Source of the DNA: Ramlibacter sp.
GTDB lineage: Bacteria; Pseudomonadota; Gammaproteobacteria; Burkholderiales; Burkholderiaceae_C
Direction: 5' to 3'
NCBI GenBank assembly: GCA_022844525.1
Contig: JALHLO010000014.1
Span: 1-34,694 of the forward strand
Length of the DNA stretch: 34,694 nt
Each line of letters starts with the position of its first letter. Position 1 is the stretch's first letter. Shown piece by piece: positions 32,802 to 34,694 of the stretch. The notes below the pieces were generated by a model. That model ran no database searches, had not been told where the DNA came from, and was given only the letters and a program-made list of their open reading frames with translations. The position numbers were made by a program, and so were the translations under genes.

Positions 32802-34355
32802 CTAGTCCAAATGCGTCTCGACCTTGCACTCAATCTCGTTGCGTCGAAGTACCTTGGCGTAAGCGTTGGCGTACGCGGTCGCTGATTCGGACGATTGCCC
32901 CAGCCTCTCGGCCTCGATTGCGATGCCGCGAGGGTAGTGGGTGTGTCCGACGCCATTGACCCAGGCCCAGCGCGCGAACGCAGAGCGCCCGTCTTTGACG
33001 ACTACGTATGCTGTTCCTATAGTGCCCTCCATGATCACTTCCCCGCCTATGACCATCGGCCTAGGGACGCACTCCATCATCACAGCGCGCGCGTAGTCCT
33101 TGGCCAGTGCATGGACTGCCGCCCACTTTTCCTTCCCAGGCGATAGCCCGAGCACCACCAACGGTCGCTGGGCGGACTCCTCTAGAACACAATCTTTCTT
33201 CAGTGGATAGGCAGTGATGAGAGAGGCACGCTCGCCGCGTCGCACCATCCACGCGGTCTGAACGGTCGCAGTGGCTCCATTGGTGCCAATGAGGGGGAAA
33301 CGTGCATCGAAGCGAATCCCGTACGCATCCTCAATGCGAACATGCTCCAACTCCAGCGAGGCAAGCCCATCGAGGAGCTGTGCGTGCAAGAACTTCCAAT
33401 CGTCAGGTCCGATCTGCAGCACCTCCTTGAAGAATTTTGCCTTGCTTGGGTCCTTTCCCTCGGCGTCCAGCAGATAGTTGGTGAGCTTTCGACCGTGAAC
33501 CGAAATCTCATCCGGGGAGTCGGGCAGCTGCGAGAGGTCCCAATCAAAAGGCAGCTTGGCGGCCGTAGGCCCGTAGCCTACCTGTTGCATGACGCGCTGG
33601 TGGACATCGAGCTTGTTGAGCTTCTCTAACCGTTGCAGTGTGACCAGCCCGCGCGGGCTCAACGGGACATCGACGTTGAAGACCGGAGCATCCCTTTCGA
33701 AGTCGTCGACGTTGAGCGCAACCACTTCTCTACCCGAGAACTGCGCCACGCCATAGAAGGAAAAGTGAAACTCGCCACTTATGTCACGACACCCGAATAC
33801 TGTGCCGTCCCGGATGAAGGCATTCTTGAAAAGCAGATCAACCAGCAGTTCGCGATGCAGTGGGTTTCCCAGATCGGGAGAGAACACGCCGATATATCGT
33901 CCGTATGAACGCAGATGTGCATCCATGGCTTGAACAACCTCGGGACACAGCTCGGACACGACTGTGACATCAGTCGCGCGATTGGCCAAACAGTCCCATA
34001 GACTAGCCTTGTGGAACGTGTTCCAGCGCTCCACGGACGTTTCAACAAAATCGCCAAGACGAACGCCGTACAGTGTGTTGTCCGTCGCGTGGGTGTATGA
34101 CTGACTTGCACGGAGTGCAGTGCGACTGGCTGGACCTGTGCGCTTCTCGGTCGATATCGCTTGGAGCTTACGCACCCCATTGGCAAGCAACAGCCCGCCG
34201 CGATAAATTCGCATCGCCGACTTGCGCTCAGGATCGGCTGCTTGCAGCGCCCCCAGAAAAGCCTCATCCAGCGTCAGCTCTTCGCGGGCTTCGCCACGCC
34301 CAGGCGAGGTAAAGAGGAATGCAAACGGGCCAGTCGGCGGGTCCTTGACGGGCAT
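32802..34355 (-). CDS. Uncharacterised protein with DUF6883-like domain
   Basis: 517 aa from the ATG at 34355. Residues about 285-385 resemble the DUF6883 family, a domain I recall from small toxin-type or conflict-associated genes: KLTNYLLDAEGKDPSKAKFF, an LLDGLASLELEHV helix, YGIRFDARFPLIGTNGATA and AWMVRRGERASLITAYP. The first 280 residues (for example YGVRLGDFVETSVERWNTFH and HRELLVDLLFKNAFIRDG) and the last 130 (including VIMEGTIGTAYVVVKDGRSA) are not recognised. The frame continues upstream to 34667, but that stretch is low-complexity and runs into the insertion sequence, so I exclude it. No good ribosome binding site precedes 34355, so the true start may differ or may have been cut off by the insertion. 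Codon use is less GC-biased than in the left half. Confidence 0.65.
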   Translation of the reverse strand: MPVKDPPTGPFAFLFTSPGRGEAREELTLDEAFLGALQAADPERKSAMRIYRGGLLLANGVRKLQAISTEKRTGPASRTALRASQSYTHATDNTLYGVRLGDFVETSVERWNTFHKASLWDCLANRATDVTVVSELCPEVVQAMDAHLRSYGRYIGVFSPDLGNPLHRELLVDLLFKNAFIRDGTVFGCRDISGEFHFSFYGVAQFSGREVVALNVDDFERDAPVFNVDVPLSPRGLVTLQRLEKLNKLDVHQRVMQQVGYGPTAAKLPFDWDLSQLPDSPDEISVHGRKLTNYLLDAEGKDPSKAKFFKEVLQIGPDDWKFLHAQLLDGLASLELEHVRIEDAYGIRFDARFPLIGTNGATATVQTAWMVRRGERASLITAYPLKKDCVLEESAQRPLVVLGLSPGKEKWAAVHALAKDYARAVMMECVPRPMVIGGEVIMEGTIGTAYVVVKDGRSAFARWAWVNGVGHTHYPRGIAIEAERLGQSSESATAYANAYAKVLRRNEIECKVETHLD

Positions 34356-34576
34356 CTCACAATTATCGGACTGATCGAGTGTGGGCGTCCGACCAAGCAG
34401 CCTGATCGAGCGTTTGGCTGCCTCAGGCGTCCTCGTACGCACCGTACCGAGCTCTACTAGGCGCGATACTCTCCGTCGCCCTTGCTCGCTCGGCCGCAGG
34501 CGAACGCCTCCCCCATTTGGAGCATTGCGAACCCCTTGTGACGAGGAGTCACGATCCTCGATGTGCGCTTTCGACC
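34356..34576. other. Gap between DUF6883-like gene and insertion sequence
   Basis: About 220 bases. It should hold the promoter or the lost 5' end of the DUF6883-like gene. The - strand frame stays open through it but the composition (arginine- and proline-rich) is not convincing protein. No clear promoter is seen. Confidence 0.35.
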
Positions 34577-34694
34577 GAGGCTGTGTGAAAACCCTCTGAG
34601 GCCGATGCGGGTGTGTCTGTAGAGTCCCGCCCGAAGCGGACTCTGGAGTCGACATGCCTCGATTCATCGAAGGACAGGACCGGCAGCAGGTGAC
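34577..34694 (+). mobile_element. Left end of an IS1182-type insertion sequence
   Basis: The element continues beyond the window. A terminal-repeat-like sequence GGCTGTGTGAAAACCCTC starts at about 34579, of the kind found at ends of IS1182-group elements, and the transposase start follows at 34654. The right end and target duplication are not visible, so the exact boundary is an estimate. Confidence 0.6.
34654..34694 (+). CDS. IS1182-type transposase, N-terminal 13 codons
   Basis: The frame reads MPRFIEGQDRQQV and is cut by the window end. This opening is characteristic of IS1182-group DDE transposases, which continue with a TLLPECLDD-type stretch. It is divergent from the DUF6883-like gene. 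Only the start is visible, so intactness cannot be judged. Confidence 0.7.
   Translation, partial: MPRFIEGQDRQQV

Noticed and set aside
34356..34667. N-terminal extension of the DUF6883-like protein to 34667
   Set aside because: It overlaps the insertion-sequence end and transposase start, and the residues are low-complexity without a ribosome binding site.

Overview
The window looks like the chromosome of a high-GC betaproteobacterium, probably a Burkholderiales/Comamonadaceae-type soil or rhizosphere organism. This rests on GC-rich codon use, mxaK/mxaL-type methanol-oxidation genes, a ProQ/FinO protein, a Tat-exported amidohydrolase and a two-domain KaiC-like ATPase. The species cannot be fixed from the sequence alone. 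I see no tRNA, rRNA or CRISPR array.

Left edge (1-1.7 kb): the 3' end of an mxaK-like gene and a complete mxaL-like von Willebrand A gene (+ strand), convergent with and slightly overlapping a pterin-4a-carbinolamine dehydratase gene (- strand).

Tc toxin locus (1.78-18.66 kb, - strand): two giant genes in the order tcB-tcC fusion (2555 aa), then tcA (about 3034 aa). The TcA protein should form the receptor-binding, pore-forming injector, and the TcB-TcC fusion the cocoon that holds and cleaves off the C-terminal toxin. The last 281 residues of the fusion, after the RHS core motif, are lower in GC and carry all four hallmarks of a lytic transglycosylase/lysozyme-like fold. TcA itself starts with a peptidoglycan-binding-like module. 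This is the most exciting part of the window: a Tc machine whose predicted cargo is a cell-wall enzyme. A 16-bp perfect palindrome lies upstream of the operon.

Middle (18.9-24.8 kb): ordinary small genes. They are a coiled-coil protein, a truncated hemolysin III remnant, a secreted protein with a calcium-binding-like tail, a SWIB-domain protein, a ProQ/FinO RNA chaperone, a Tat-exported amidohydrolase, a cyclic-nucleotide-binding protein without HTH, and a membrane-anchored SMP-30/strictosidine-synthase-like beta-propeller.

Signalling pair (25.1-28.1 kb, + strand): a double-domain KaiC-like ATPase overlapping by one base a hybrid histidine kinase with a degenerate N-terminal receiver and an intact C-terminal receiver. 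A strong hairpin follows.

Right end (28.2-34.7 kb): a lower-GC accessory block, all genes on the - strand. It holds a gene with a DUF6883-like domain, a frameshifted gene with a PD-(D/E)XK-like nuclease signature, and a tightly coupled pair encoding an AAA+ ATPase with a C-terminal helix-turn-helix and a subtilisin-like (S8) protease. Upstream of the pair are four copies of a TGGAAC-centred motif arranged as two near-equal inverted repeats in an AT-rich stretch. The window ends just inside an IS1182-type insertion sequence. The layout resembles a defence or conflict island, but no gene there is proven to act in defence.
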